DNA of 64,000 nt from Prochlorococcus sp. AG-402-O21 (GCA_003216375.1 QCIZ01000006.1:1-64000); one strand, 5' to 3'. Numbered from the stretch's first letter, positions 28,032-34,274 are shown. Notes: generated by a model not told the origin, from the letters alone. Numbers and translations: made by a program.

Positions 28032-28202
28032 TCAGTCCCCTTTGTCGTGAGTATCTCCTGTGTAAGGTTGAGTTCCTATCTCTGGGGGTGGATTATTTCC
28101 GAAGTCATCAACTAAAGCATCTGCCTCACTAGTAAAAAGTTTGGTGAACCATTGCTTAGTTGCGATAATTGCTGTCCAGATCTTGTCTCTTTTTCTGGTC
28201 AT
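28032..28202 (-). CDS. Small protein (56 aa) with strong ribosome-binding site
   Basis: ATG at 28202 to TGA, preceded at the right distance by GGAGGGAC (28207-28214), a near-ideal Shine-Dalgarno. The protein starts MTRKRDKIWTAIIATKQWFTKLF and has an acidic, proline-rich C-terminal half (NNPPPEIGTQPYTGDTHDKGD). The N-terminal part could be an amphipathic or membrane-associating helix. I do not recognise a function. The C0 element terminator lies just upstream, so the gene may be read by readthrough or have its own start in the short spacer. Confidence 0.65.
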   Translation of the reverse strand: MTRKRDKIWTAIIATKQWFTKLFTSEADALVDDFGNNPPPEIGTQPYTGDTHDKGD

Positions 28203-28221
28203 AGATGTCCCTCCAAAGTAG

Positions 28222-28291
28222 TAAAGGAGGCGAGATTTTGGTCGCCCCCTTTGAGTCCATCACTCCAGACCTCAGGAAGTGCGTTGACTCC
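28222..28291 (-). ncRNA. C0: C-type element on the minus strand
   Basis: On the minus strand it starts GGAGTC, continues through GCACTTCC and GAGTGATGG, and ends in AAAGGGGGCGACC...CGCCTCCTTT, closely matching the 3' part of C2. It is shorter than C1-C3 because the middle of the element is missing. It lies directly upstream of the 56-aa gene. Confidence 0.5.
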
Positions 28292-28358
28292 TGAGACTGT
28301 TTTACTACTACTGAATGGAAATTGCCATGGGTAAGAACACCAAAGTATTTCTACATTT

Positions 28359-28410
28359 GGGTTCTCTGTATAGATATTTTCTAATAAGGGGAGTAGACAT
28401 AAATCAAGAG
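28359..28410 (+). repeat. Promoter-like direct repeat, copy 1
   Basis: GGGTTCTCTGTATAGATATT and onward to ATAAATCAAGAG match 28593-28643 over about 50 bp with few changes. TATAGATAT could supply a -10 element. It precedes the hairpin-bearing RNA at 28455. Confidence 0.5.
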
Positions 28411-28454
28411 TCATCGCACGCTCAGAGAAATAAAAAAGGAGAAATGTGCATTGA

Positions 28455-28564
28455 CTCTAAGGAGGAATCTCACACCTCCTTGTGTGAACAGAGAACACTT
28501 TTCGTGCGGTCTCTGCAACGGTCGGAACCACTCCAACCCCTGATTAGTTTAAGGGGTTTTTCTT
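28455..28564 (+). ncRNA. Candidate structured RNA or leader with terminator
   Basis: GGAGG and CCTCC form a hairpin whose loop is AATCTCACA, overlapping a second possible stem TCACAC/GTGTGA. It ends in a good terminator, AACCCC (28535) and AAGGGGTT (28551-28558) plus T run. The mix of CTCACAC and CCTCC resembles the A loop. A 41-codon ORF from 28444 covers the region, but the terminator inside it makes an RNA more likely. Confidence 0.35.
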
Positions 28565-28592
28565 TATGAGGACAATGAGAGTTAATACTTTA

Positions 28593-28643
28593 GGGTTTTA
28601 TCCTATAGATATTTCCAATTAGGAGGAGTAGATATAAATCAAG
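28593..28643 (+). promoter_or_regulatory. Promoter-like direct repeat, copy 2, upstream of small genes
   Basis: Second copy of 28359-28410, with CTATAGATATTTCC as a possible -10 region and GGAGGAGTAGATATAAATC downstream. It ends about 20 nt before the ATG of the 61-aa gene, so it probably drives the two or three small genes that follow. Confidence 0.45.
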
Positions 28644-28664
28644 GCACTATTAGGAGGTCAAACC

Positions 28665-28850
28665 ATGTCATGCGGCAATCCTTTTAAACATGTGATCGAA
28701 GACGTCAAGGAAACATTCTCAAAATCTTGTGGAGTTCCTATTCAAGGGAACGATTGGTGTGGTCTAGTTTCTAACTATGAAACTGATTTTGATGAGGTTG
28801 ATTACGAGAATGAGTGCTTGCAGTTTGGCATCTGCTCAATGGATTACTGA
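28665..28850 (+). CDS. Small acidic Cys-containing protein (61 aa)
   Basis: ATG at 28665 is preceded by AGGAGGT at good spacing. The protein MSCGNPFKHVIEDVKETFSK... has five Cys (about residues 3, 22, 32, 51, 57), an amphipathic N-terminal helix, and a very acidic C-terminal half (YETDFDEVDYENE). Cys pairs could bind metal or form disulphides. I do not recognise it. A second small gene follows after 29 nt with its own AGGAGGT, and both probably share the promoter repeat at 28593. Confidence 0.65.
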   Translation: MSCGNPFKHVIEDVKETFSKSCGVPIQGNDWCGLVSNYETDFDEVDYENECLQFGICSMDY

Positions 28851-28879
28851 AAAAAATTGAACTAACAGGAGGTCTAATT

Positions 28880-29014
28880 ATGCAAGCTACACGTAGTTTC
28901 AGGTCTAATGGGTCGAATACTCTGTCATCGATCTTCCTATGGTTTTCTGTCCTTTTGATCTCATTTGGAATGCTTCCACACCTCATTCCTTATTACTTTC
29001 AGTTGAAATATTGA
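28880..29014 (+). CDS. Small membrane protein (44 aa)
   Basis: ATG at 28880 is preceded by AGGAGGT, which decides the start; the frame is open further upstream but without a better site. MQATRSFRSNGSNTLSS is a basic and polar head, followed by one transmembrane helix (about residues 17-38, IFLWFSVLLISFGMLPHLIP). It is second in a probable small operon. Function unknown. Confidence 0.6.
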   Translation: MQATRSFRSNGSNTLSSIFLWFSVLLISFGMLPHLIPYYFQLKY

Positions 29015-29024
29015 GGCAAGAACA

Positions 29025-29087
29025 ATGATTTTCGATCTTCTCAAACTAATCCTCAGAAAGCACAAAGATTATTGGGTCGTTGGTTAA
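29025..29087 (+). CDS. Possible 20-aa peptide
   Basis: ATG at 29025, 20 codons, 10 nt after the previous stop with GAGG nearby. The peptide MIFDLLKLILRKHKDYWVVG is an amphipathic helix with a basic face. It may be a third member of the small operon, or chance. Confidence 0.3.
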   Translation: MIFDLLKLILRKHKDYWVVG

Positions 29088-29139
29088 ACAGGAGTTTTTT
29101 CTCATGTTCACCTGATCTAAATTTGTTAGAAATAAATTA

Positions 29140-29252
29140 GGAGTTCTAGCACTTCCGATCCAGTAGGTGGTTGATCAGTCAGGGTGGAAAATTCAGATGG
29201 ATAGAAGAGTGCTGAACTCAAAGGGGGCAACCAAAATCTTGCCCCCTTCTTT
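29140..29252 (+). ncRNA. C1: C-type RNA-like element
   Basis: Begins GGAGTTCTAGCACTTCC; AGCACT near the 5' end can pair with AGTGCT about 60 nt later, then a strong terminator AAGGGGGC...GCCCCCTT plus T run ends it. The same order recurs at 31579 (C2) and 33218 (C3). I know no name for this element. It is convergent with F3, the stop codon of which lies 12 nt past the terminator. Confidence 0.6.
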
Positions 29253-29263
29253 AATGGAAGAAA

Positions 29264-29434
29264 TTAAGGTTCCCAATACTCATCCCATTCATCCTGAAGT
29301 TCTGTCTGCGATAAAGAGTTGTAGAAACCTCTCCACTTCTTTTCGGAATTTGAGTCAGTTGCACTCAATGACACCATTAGATCTATTGCTTCCTCTTTGC
29401 TAAAGGATTTTCCGTTATTCGATTGAAAGATCAA
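29264..29434 (-). CDS. F3: intact F-family small protein (56 aa)
   Basis: TTG start at 29434 with GAGG about 10 nt upstream; the decayed copy F1 has ATG at this position, which supports the start. The protein is acidic and soluble, with FSKEEAIDLMVSLSATDSNS at its N-terminal half and a C-terminus rich in Trp/Tyr/Glu (LQDEWDEYWEP). Three other copies in the island (23688, 24981, 33347) are broken or partial, so this is the only intact one in the window. Function unknown. Confidence 0.5.
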   Translation of the reverse strand: MIFQSNNGKSFSKEEAIDLMVSLSATDSNSEKKWRGFYNSLSQTELQDEWDEYWEP

Positions 29435-29500
29435 TCTTTATGCCTCGTATATAAAACGACTAACTTCCCTAATCTATAAACCTTTGAAGCGGTGAAGTGG

Positions 29501-29558
29501 GTTTTTGAGTGACTGAATACGTTTTACTGCCCTGAACTATTCCCACTCAATAGTTCCT
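29501..29558. repeat. D1: attachment-like site matching the guaA 3' end
   Basis: 58 bp that match D2 and D4 with only a few differences. The core 29534-29556 is GAACTATT-CCCACTC-AATAGTTC: 8-bp inverted arms around a 7-bp spacer. On the minus strand it reads as the last codons of guaA (GTIEWE, stop). A pair of GTGGAAG direct repeats with 11-bp period lies at 29628-29645. The rest of 29559-29983 holds no gene I can support. Confidence 0.8.
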
Positions 29559-29983
29559 ACTATATCAGGTATGAAAAACGTAGTGAGTGACTGAGATATT
29601 TTCCCTATTTTATCACGCAATAATCGTGTGGAAGATATGTGGAAGTAATTTTGAGAGAAAAATTCCCAATTACTACAATGGTAAAAATATCTTGATTGGT
29701 TATACGCCTAACTCTAAATCTTTTCCCCTCACAATTGCTGAACAATATCAATTTGACTATTTTTTTGACCTATAAATGCTATTCCATCTAGAGCAGGTAG
29801 ATCTACATCTTCAAATAAGTATCTTACATTACTCAATATCATTCTTGACTCTTATTCTACATTCTTAAGAAGATTTAATTTCCTATTTCTTTCTTAAATA
29901 GTCATTTTCCCATATATAAACTGGTTGATTTTTGATCCCCTAACAAAAAAACTTCCGTTAATCAAATTACCTTCAATAAAAAA

Positions 29984-30784
29984 TTATTTAGAGACCATTA
30001 GATATGTTCCGAAAATTATTCTCATTAAAAATGATCTTAATACTTTAAAAGGGACTAATCGAATCAAAAATTTAATAGTATTTGAATAAGTTTTATAATC
30101 TCTTACGTGTTTTAACCACAAATCGTTAATATCTGTAACTGTTGAAAAATGTCGATTTAAGAATTTCACGTGATCATGAAATGAATGATAGAAAATATTA
30201 TTTTTACAATAACTTAATCTATTTTCTATATAATCTCTATTATTATAACCTCTTCTAGAGAATTGACCAAGTTTCAAAAATGAGGAGATTTTAAGATAGG
30301 AATGAAGTGCTTTTGATTCTTTATCTAATCTATGTATAAGCGGAATTTTCAAATGAGGTTCAATAATTATTTCTTTTGTTGGAAAACCACAAAACATAAT
30401 TCCATTAGGTTTCATTGTCTTATATAAATGTTGATATATATAATCCAGATTTTCAATATGTTCAAAAACTTGATTTGCTAGAATAATGTCAAATTTCTCA
30501 CCAAAATCAAAACTTTCATATGGTTTAATTCTTTTTATCTGTGCTAATGGTGCATTCTCTTTTGCTATTTCTAACTTAGATTGATTTGAGTATATATCCA
30601 CTCCATAAAGTTTACAATTAATACCTGATTTGCTTAATGCTTGAAGAAGCATTCCGGTGCCACATCCAAAATCAAGTATTTTCAAATCTTCTTTATTACG
30701 AACTAAATCTTGAATAAACAATATATATGAAAAATAATTACTAGAAACATATTTTAATGAACTACTATTTGATTTGATTTCCAT
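29984..30784 (-). CDS. SAM-dependent methyltransferase (class I)
   Basis: 266 aa. Motif I is LKILDFGCGTGMLLQALSKSG (about residues 33-53, glycine-rich SAM loop), the acidic residue of motif II is in LYGVDIYS, and FDIILANQVFEHIENLDYI with MKPNGIMFCGFPT completes the UbiG/COQ5-like pattern. The C-terminal half is basic, with hydrophobic residues near the end. The substrate is unknown; sugar, lipid or small-molecule targets are all possible. It lies between D1 and D2 and is probably cargo of that module. It is very AT-rich. Confidence 0.8.
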   Translation of the reverse strand: MEIKSNSSSLKYVSSNYFSYILFIQDLVRNKEDLKILDFGCGTGMLLQALSKSGINCKLYGVDIYSNQSKLEIAKENAPLAQIKRIKPYESFDFGEKFDIILANQVFEHIENLDYIYQHLYKTMKPNGIMFCGFPTKEIIIEPHLKIPLIHRLDKESKALHSYLKISSFLKLGQFSRRGYNNRDYIENRLSYCKNNIFYHSFHDHVKFLNRHFSTVTDINDLWLKHVRDYKTYSNTIKFLIRLVPFKVLRSFLMRIIFGTYLMVSK

Positions 30785-30934
30785 TCATTTAAAAGACGTT
30801 GTTTAATCTAATTTCATCAATCTAACAATCAATTGACCATAAATAAATAAGATATAGTTTTTTGTAAAGCATGAGTAGTATTTTTACTAATGCTAACCAC
30901 TTGTTAATTTGCTTGGAAAAGATAAAGAAGATAA

Positions 30935-30999
30935 ATTCTCGCAAAATAGTTCTGTTGTAAACAAGCACCCAACTTCACGGAAGTAGAGTAAATTTTTAA
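30935..30999 (+). ncRNA. A4: decayed A element
   Basis: Aligns with A5 from the 3' stem arm (AATAGTTCTGTTGTAA) through GCACCCAACTTCACGGAAGTA, but the 5' stem arm is missing, the loop reads TTCTCGCAAA, and the terminator's 3' arm is ruined (AGAGTAAA instead of AGGGTGC). It is unlikely to function. The spacer to B4 still aligns with the A5-B5 spacer. Confidence 0.55.
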
Positions 31000-31087
31000 T
31001 GATTAAATCTAAAGAATTAGCACATCTGACAGTTGAAAAACTAAATACTCAACATTCTTCTTATGGTGACGCTGATTAACTTTGACT

Positions 31088-31173
31088 TATGAAGAGTTGA
31101 GATTCTCCGCCGTGGAAACAAGGAAACACTTGCAACTGATATTCAAAAAGACCTGCTTTAGAGCAGGTTTTTT
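31088..31173 (+). ncRNA. B4: Yfr2-like RNA with altered anti-A segment
   Basis: Same layout as B5, with the GGAAACAAGGAAACA hairpin intact and terminator ACCTGC...GCAGGT plus six T. The 5' segment reads TATGAAGAGTTG, two changes from the A-complementary TGTGAGGAGTTG, and the GAGATC/GATCTC stem is also damaged (GAGATT, GATATT). Its partner A4 is decayed as well. Confidence 0.55.
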
Positions 31174-31177
31174 GTAC

Positions 31178-31324
31178 CTACTCATCCTCAGAACCAATCT
31201 TGTTTACTGGGTTAGTAATAAAGAGAATCATTAGAAAAACTACGTTTGCAGGCAAAGAAAGTTTTTTTAGCAGCAAAAGAGTCATACCGTCCGTCACGTT
31301 GAATTTCTCTTTTCCCTTACTCAT
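31178..31324 (-). CDS. Small membrane protein (48 aa)
   Basis: ATG at 31324, just past the stop of the preceding gene, so the start is set by translational coupling; a longer upstream frame would overlap that gene. Basic head MSKGKEKFNVTDGMTLLLLKKLS, then one membrane helix (about 24-40, PANVVFLMILFITNP) and an acidic tail. Unknown function. Second gene of a two-gene unit between B4 and C2. Confidence 0.5.
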   Translation of the reverse strand: MSKGKEKFNVTDGMTLLLLKKLSLPANVVFLMILFITNPVNKIGSEDE

Positions 31325-31325
31325 A

Positions 31326-31517
31326 TTATTTTTCCCAAAAGAGATACAAATTAGAGAATTGATTAGACGTATCAACCACAGCAGTATTGGTAGAGACTAA
31401 TTTCCACCCCAGTGAATTTCGTTTTTTAATAATTTCTCCGATCTCAGTTTCTTGCCTAGAAGTATTGGTATTCCCAACTGCATAGTAAATATCAAGATCA
31501 TTTTCAGTTTTTGCCAT
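31326..31517 (-). CDS. DUF4177-like small protein (63 aa)
   Basis: ATG at 31517 with AGGT about 8 nt upstream. The pattern IGEIIKKRNSLGWKLVSTNTAV and the end LYLFWEK resemble small DUF4177-like proteins, in which GWELV and a final FxK/R strand are typical. Function of that family is not established. It is followed immediately by the 48-aa membrane protein gene, likely one transcript. Confidence 0.55.
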   Translation of the reverse strand: MAKTENDLDIYYAVGNTNTSRQETEIGEIIKKRNSLGWKLVSTNTAVVDTSNQFSNLYLFWEK

Positions 31518-31578
31518 AAGACCTAATCAGTACTTCTAACGATTGAATTTGAATCTTAGAAGAATTAAAAAGAAATCA

Positions 31579-31693
31579 GGAGTTCTAGTACTTTCGTTCC
31601 AGTAGGTCAAAGTTGGTTAGTACGGATGGAAAGTTCAATTGGAATTATGAGTGCTGAACTCAAAGGGGGCGACCAAAATCTCGCCCCCTTCTT
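31579..31693 (+). ncRNA. C2: C-type RNA-like element
   Basis: Starts GGAGTTCTAGTAC and follows C1 closely: the TTCCAGTAGGT segment, a variable middle, GAGTGCTGAACTC, and the terminator AAGGGGGCGACC...CGCCCCCTT. The first stem arm is AGTACT in place of AGCACT. Upstream the sequence GAATTTGAATCTTAGAA also resembles the DNA before C1 and C3, probably the promoter. Confidence 0.6.
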
Positions 31694-31749
31694 CATGCAA
31701 TATACTTTTTGGATCTGATTAATTTTTAAAATCCGTAGAGACGGTGAAA

Positions 31750-31767
31750 GTGGAAGTCCTGTGGAAG
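31750..31767. repeat. Paired 11-bp-period repeats left of D2
   Basis: GTGGAAG at 31750 and 31761, 36 nt before the D2 core. The position and period match the pair left of the guaA site (37277, 37288), so these look like arm-type integrase sites. Confidence 0.55.
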
Positions 31768-31770
31768 TGG

Positions 31771-31828
31771 GTTTTTGAGTGACTAACTACGTTTTACTGC
31801 CCTGAACTATTCCCACTCAATAGTTCCT
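31771..31828. repeat. D2: attachment-like site matching the guaA 3' end
   Basis: Differs from the guaA copy D4 at only about two of 58 positions. The core 31804-31826 is GAACTATT-CCCACTC-AATAGTTC. The 27 nt to its right (31829-31855) match the same flank of D3, not of guaA, as expected for an element end. Confidence 0.85.
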
Positions 31829-31886
31829 ACCATATATGGGGTGTAAAAACGCAGTCATAGACTGGGTTTCTTAACACACTATACCA

Positions 31887-31905
31887 CGTGGAACTCACGT
31901 GGAAC
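31887..31905. repeat. Paired 11-bp-period repeats right of D2
   Basis: CGTGGAAC at 31887 and 31898, 60 nt right of the core. D1 and D3 have equivalent pairs at 71 and 61 nt. Confidence 0.55.
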
Positions 31906-31950
31906 GTTTATCCAAAGGAAAAGTGGAGACTCATAAACCGTAAAAACAAA

Positions 31951-32097
31951 TCACTTATAAACCCAGTTAGCAGAAACTATTTTTGCTTCTGGGTTACTTT
32001 CTTTTGCAATCTTTTTTGCTTCGTCCATATTTCCTGCAACGATTGTTTCTTCAAAAGTCTTCTCCTCCGTGTCGATCATCGTGACTTGAAATCTCAT
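31951..32097 (-). CDS. Small protein (48 aa), fourth gene of a coupled operon
   Basis: ATG at 32097 overlaps the previous stop as TAATG. The protein MRFQVTMIDTEEKTFEETIV is followed by a helix (AGNMDEAKKIAKESNP) and the strand AKIVSANWVYK. This beta-helix-beta pattern is of a kind seen in small phage and picocyanobacterial proteins, but I can give no function. It lies right of D2, so it belongs to the D2-D3 module. Confidence 0.65.
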   Translation of the reverse strand: MRFQVTMIDTEEKTFEETIVAGNMDEAKKIAKESNPEAKIVSANWVYK

Positions 32098-32363
32098 TAC
32101 CAATCTGGATAGAGAACATTGTCCTCAATAAGGACATAAAACTCTTTTTTTGCAAGTCGCTTTTCCCATTCAAGAAATGAACTCTGACAATTAGGAGTAG
32201 GAGGTTGTCGATATCCTTTCATCTTTTTCCAACGGGTATACAACGCACCTAATAACCAACTATCAGTGAAAGACTTTGGACCATGCTTCAATATCTTCTC
32301 TTGCTTTCCATTGAAGTTTGCTGAATCAAGTAGTTCTTCCTTCCAATCTATTTGTTCTCTCAT
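32097..32363 (-). CDS. Small protein (88 aa), paralogue of its neighbour
   Basis: ATG at 32363 overlaps the stop of the upstream gene by 4 nt. The N-terminal half aligns with the next gene upstream: WKEELLDSANF...ILKHGPKSFTDSWLLGAL against WQEEFLEMKTH...LLMEGPRGFRDAWQLGAL. The shared signature is W-x-E-E-x-L, G-P-x-x-F-x-D-x-W-x-L-G-A-L. The C-terminal half is unique, with FLEWEKRLAKKEFYVL. A helical, probably DNA- or protein-binding small domain is plausible; no known family comes to mind. Confidence 0.65.
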   Translation of the reverse strand: MREQIDWKEELLDSANFNGKQEKILKHGPKSFTDSWLLGALYTRWKKMKGYRQPPTPNCQSSFLEWEKRLAKKEFYVLIEDNVLYPDW

Positions 32364-32569
32364 TGCTGTTCTTCCTCTTGTTCTTTTTGCAGTTTTAGTT
32401 GCTCATATGTCTTCTTCAATCTTTTGTATTCCTCATGAAGTGCACCCAGTTGCCAGGCGTCTCGGAATCCTCTTGGACCTTCCATTAGCAGTCTCACTAC
32501 TCTAGGTTTATGTGTCTTCATTTCTAAGAACTCTTCTTGCCATGAGGTGTCATCCCATTTGATGCTCAT
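32360..32569 (-). CDS. Small protein (69 aa), paralogue of its neighbour
   Basis: ATG at 32569 overlaps the upstream stop by 4 nt. MSIKWDDTSWQEEFLEM... shares the GPxxFxDxWxLGAL signature with the 88-aa product and ends in a charged helix with a Gln/Glu run (LKLQKEQEEEQQ) that may be a coiled coil. Tandem paralogy next to each other in one operon suggests local duplication and possible hetero-oligomers (inference). Confidence 0.65.
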   Translation of the reverse strand: MSIKWDDTSWQEEFLEMKTHKPRVVRLLMEGPRGFRDAWQLGALHEEYKRLKKTYEQLKLQKEQEEEQQ

Positions 32570-32769
32570 GCTTTCCCTCCATATTTTTTAAACTCATCCA
32601 ATGAACTGACAACTATGCTCTTGTAATCCTCAGGGAAGCGTGCCTTCATGATTGCTGGAATTTCCAAGCAGTCTGGATAGGGGTTATGCAAATAAAAAAT
32701 GACTTCCTTCTCTTCCTTTAAAACAATGTAATTAGATAATCCACCTGCATAATTATTTTTTTTAGTCAT
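32566..32769 (-). CDS. Small protein (67 aa), first gene of the coupled operon
   Basis: ATG at 32769 with AGGAG about 10 nt upstream, so it leads the operon. It contains YIVLKEEKEVIFYLHNPYPDCLEIPAIMKARFPEDYKSIVV as a beta-alpha-beta pattern over residues 14-54. No known family recognised. The four genes from 32769 down to 31951 each overlap the next by 1-4 nt, implying strict translational coupling and a common function. Confidence 0.65.
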   Translation of the reverse strand: MTKKNNYAGGLSNYIVLKEEKEVIFYLHNPYPDCLEIPAIMKARFPEDYKSIVVSSLDEFKKYGGKA

Positions 32770-32903
32770 GCTGCCACTCCTTTTCTTTCAACAATCTATT
32801 GAACTGTAGATCTATTCATCTCTTCTTCTTCCTATTTTGTAGATTCTCATTAGTTTGTCTTTTTAGTAGTGACAAAAGGTGCAGACAGGAGTAGAAAAGA
32901 AAT

Positions 32904-32976
32904 AACAGAACAACTCCTCACACAATAGTTCTGTTGTAAAAAGGCACTCGACTTCGCGTAAGTAGGGTGCTTTTTT
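32904..32976 (+). ncRNA. A5: Yfr1-motif hairpin RNA with terminator
   Basis: Perfect stem AACAGAAC/GTTCTGTT (32904-32911, 32928-32935), loop carrying ACTCCTCACAC, then a terminator (GGCACTC...GGGTGC plus six T). Upstream TAGTAGTGACAAA and AGGAGTA.AAA also occur before A1, probably promoter sequence. B5 follows 91 nt downstream. Confidence 0.7.
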
Positions 32977-33067
32977 AATGGTTGGTTTTAAAGAATTGGC
33001 ACATGTGACAGTTGAGAAACTCAAATACTCAGCATTCCTCTTGTCATTACGTTGATTATGTTTAATT

Positions 33068-33154
33068 TGTGAGGAGTTGAGATCCTCCGCAGTGGAAACA
33101 AGGAAACACTTGCGACTGATCTTCAAAAAGACCTGCTTTAGGGCAGGTTTTTTT
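33068..33154 (+). ncRNA. B5: Yfr2-like RNA
   Basis: TGTGAGGAGTTGAGATCC, then GGAAACAAGGAAACA between GCAGTG and CACTTGC, then GATCTT, then terminator ACCTGC...GCAGGT and T run. The 12-nt 5' segment is perfectly complementary to the A5 loop. A TTTAAT just upstream could be the -10 box. The A5-B5 spacer shares CACATGTGACAGT with A1-B1. Confidence 0.7.
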
Positions 33155-33217
33155 GTGCCCAACTAAACAGGTGTTTACTCTCATGTTCTAAGAATTGAGT
33201 TTGATTAGAAATGGGTT

Positions 33218-33338
33218 GGAGTTTTAGCACTTGTCTTCCCGTAGGTCAGGGAAGAGGTTAGTTAAAGGGAATTGGCTTCTTCACACGGATAAACAAGTGC
33301 TGAACTTAAAGGGAGCAACCAAACTCTTGCCCCCTTCT
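33218..33338 (+). ncRNA. C3: C-type RNA-like element
   Basis: GGAGTTTTAGCACTTG at the 5' end, CAAGTGCTGAACTT near the 3' end (pairing with AGCACTTG), and the terminator AAGGGAGC...TGCCCCCTT. The stem arms here are longer than in C1, and covary (AGCACTTG with CAAGTGCT), which supports real RNA structure. A decayed F fragment follows at once. Confidence 0.6.
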
Positions 33339-33346
33339 TAATGTCT

Positions 33347-33390
33347 TTAGGTTATCCAATACTCATCCGACTCATCTATATCTTTCAACA
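33347..33390 (-). pseudogene. F4: C-terminal fragment of an F-family gene
   Basis: The minus strand reads DIDESDEYWIT and stop, matching the DEWDEYWEP end of F3. Only about 12 codons remain. Like F3 it lies directly behind a C element in convergent orientation. Confidence 0.45.
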
Positions 33391-33474
33391 AAATCAGTGA
33401 TTTATTACTTGTGAAAATTGAATCGTTGAAGAACTAGGTGATCTCTTTAAAGTTAAAAGAACTAGTAGGACTAG

Positions 33475-34092
33475 ATGAAACTTAGAAATACTGCGATTGC
33501 TTTAGGAATTGGTGCTGCGACTGTGACTGGTTTATCTCTTCTAAAAGTTAATAAGGATCTTATTGTTGGATCGACTGCTGTTGTTATTGGTGCAGGATTG
33601 ATGGTTGCTTTAAGCGACAAAAACGATCTAAATACAAAAGCAAGAGATTATGAATATTTTTTTAATAGAGCACAAGATAAATTTGAACTTGCAGATTATG
33701 AAGAGGCAATAGTCGACTACAACAAAGCATTAGAACTTTCACCTACTGAGATTTGCCTTGTCTATTCAATGCGCGGCAATGCTAAACGTAATTTAGGTGA
33801 TTTTGATGGAGCAATCTCTGATCAAAATAAGGCATTAGATTTTGATCCTTTATATGCAGATGGATATTTCAATAGAGGTAGTGCCAAATATAAAATGGGA
33901 GATTTTGCTGGTGCAATTGAAGACTATACGCAAGTCATAAAGATCAACCCAAAAGACTCAGATGCATTTTTTAATCGTGCCAATATCAAAAAAGAAATTG
34001 GAGATATGAGAGGTGCATGCGAAGACTGGAAAAAAGGAGCAGAACTAGGTGATGAAGATGCTGTGAAATTAGTTCAGGAGCATTGCGAATGA
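33475..34092 (+). CDS. TPR-repeat protein with N-terminal membrane segments
   Basis: 205 aa. Residues 5-20 and 28-47 are hydrophobic and Gly/Ala-rich, suggesting a membrane anchor or hairpin. From about residue 56 there are four tetratricopeptide repeats (FNRAQDKFELADYEEAIVDY, then RGNAKRNLGDFDGAISD, RGSAKYKMGDFAGAIEDY, and NRANIKKEIGDMRGACEDW), so the protein probably scaffolds protein contacts at the membrane. Its last codons overlap the start of a small membrane protein gene (ATGA), pointing to coupled translation. In the D2-D3 module. Confidence 0.8.
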   Translation: MKLRNTAIALGIGAATVTGLSLLKVNKDLIVGSTAVVIGAGLMVALSDKNDLNTKARDYEYFFNRAQDKFELADYEEAIVDYNKALELSPTEICLVYSMRGNAKRNLGDFDGAISDQNKALDFDPLYADGYFNRGSAKYKMGDFAGAIEDYTQVIKINPKDSDAFFNRANIKKEIGDMRGACEDWKKGAELGDEDAVKLVQEHCE

Positions 34093-34274
34093 GTTTCTTT
34101 TATGCACTGATAATCCCAATTCTGATTCTTGGATTGATCTACATTCTGATCATCGAGAACAAAGGCATGCCTTTGTGGATGGAACGGGTCTCAGACAATA
34201 GTGGCGCTATTTGGACTTTTGGAGTCATTACCATCACACTGCTATCGATCTTGAAGTACTTGAGTAGCAGATAA
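34089..34274 (+). CDS. Small two-helix membrane protein (61 aa)
   Basis: ATG at 34089 overlaps the TPR-gene stop by 4 nt; a TTG two codons earlier is less likely. Two membrane helices: residues 1-23 (MSFFYALIIPILILGLIYIL) and about 40-57 (IWTFGVITITLLSILKYL), joined by a short polar loop. Probably made with, and possibly binding, the membrane-anchored TPR protein. Function unknown. Confidence 0.6.
   Translation: MSFFYALIIPILILGLIYILIIENKGMPLWMERVSDNSGAIWTFGVITITLLSILKYLSSR

Noticed and set aside
28444-28569. 41-codon ORF beginning MCIDSKEESHTS
   Set aside because: A good terminator and a hairpin lie within it, and the AGGAG is too close to the ATG. I treat the region as an RNA or leader.
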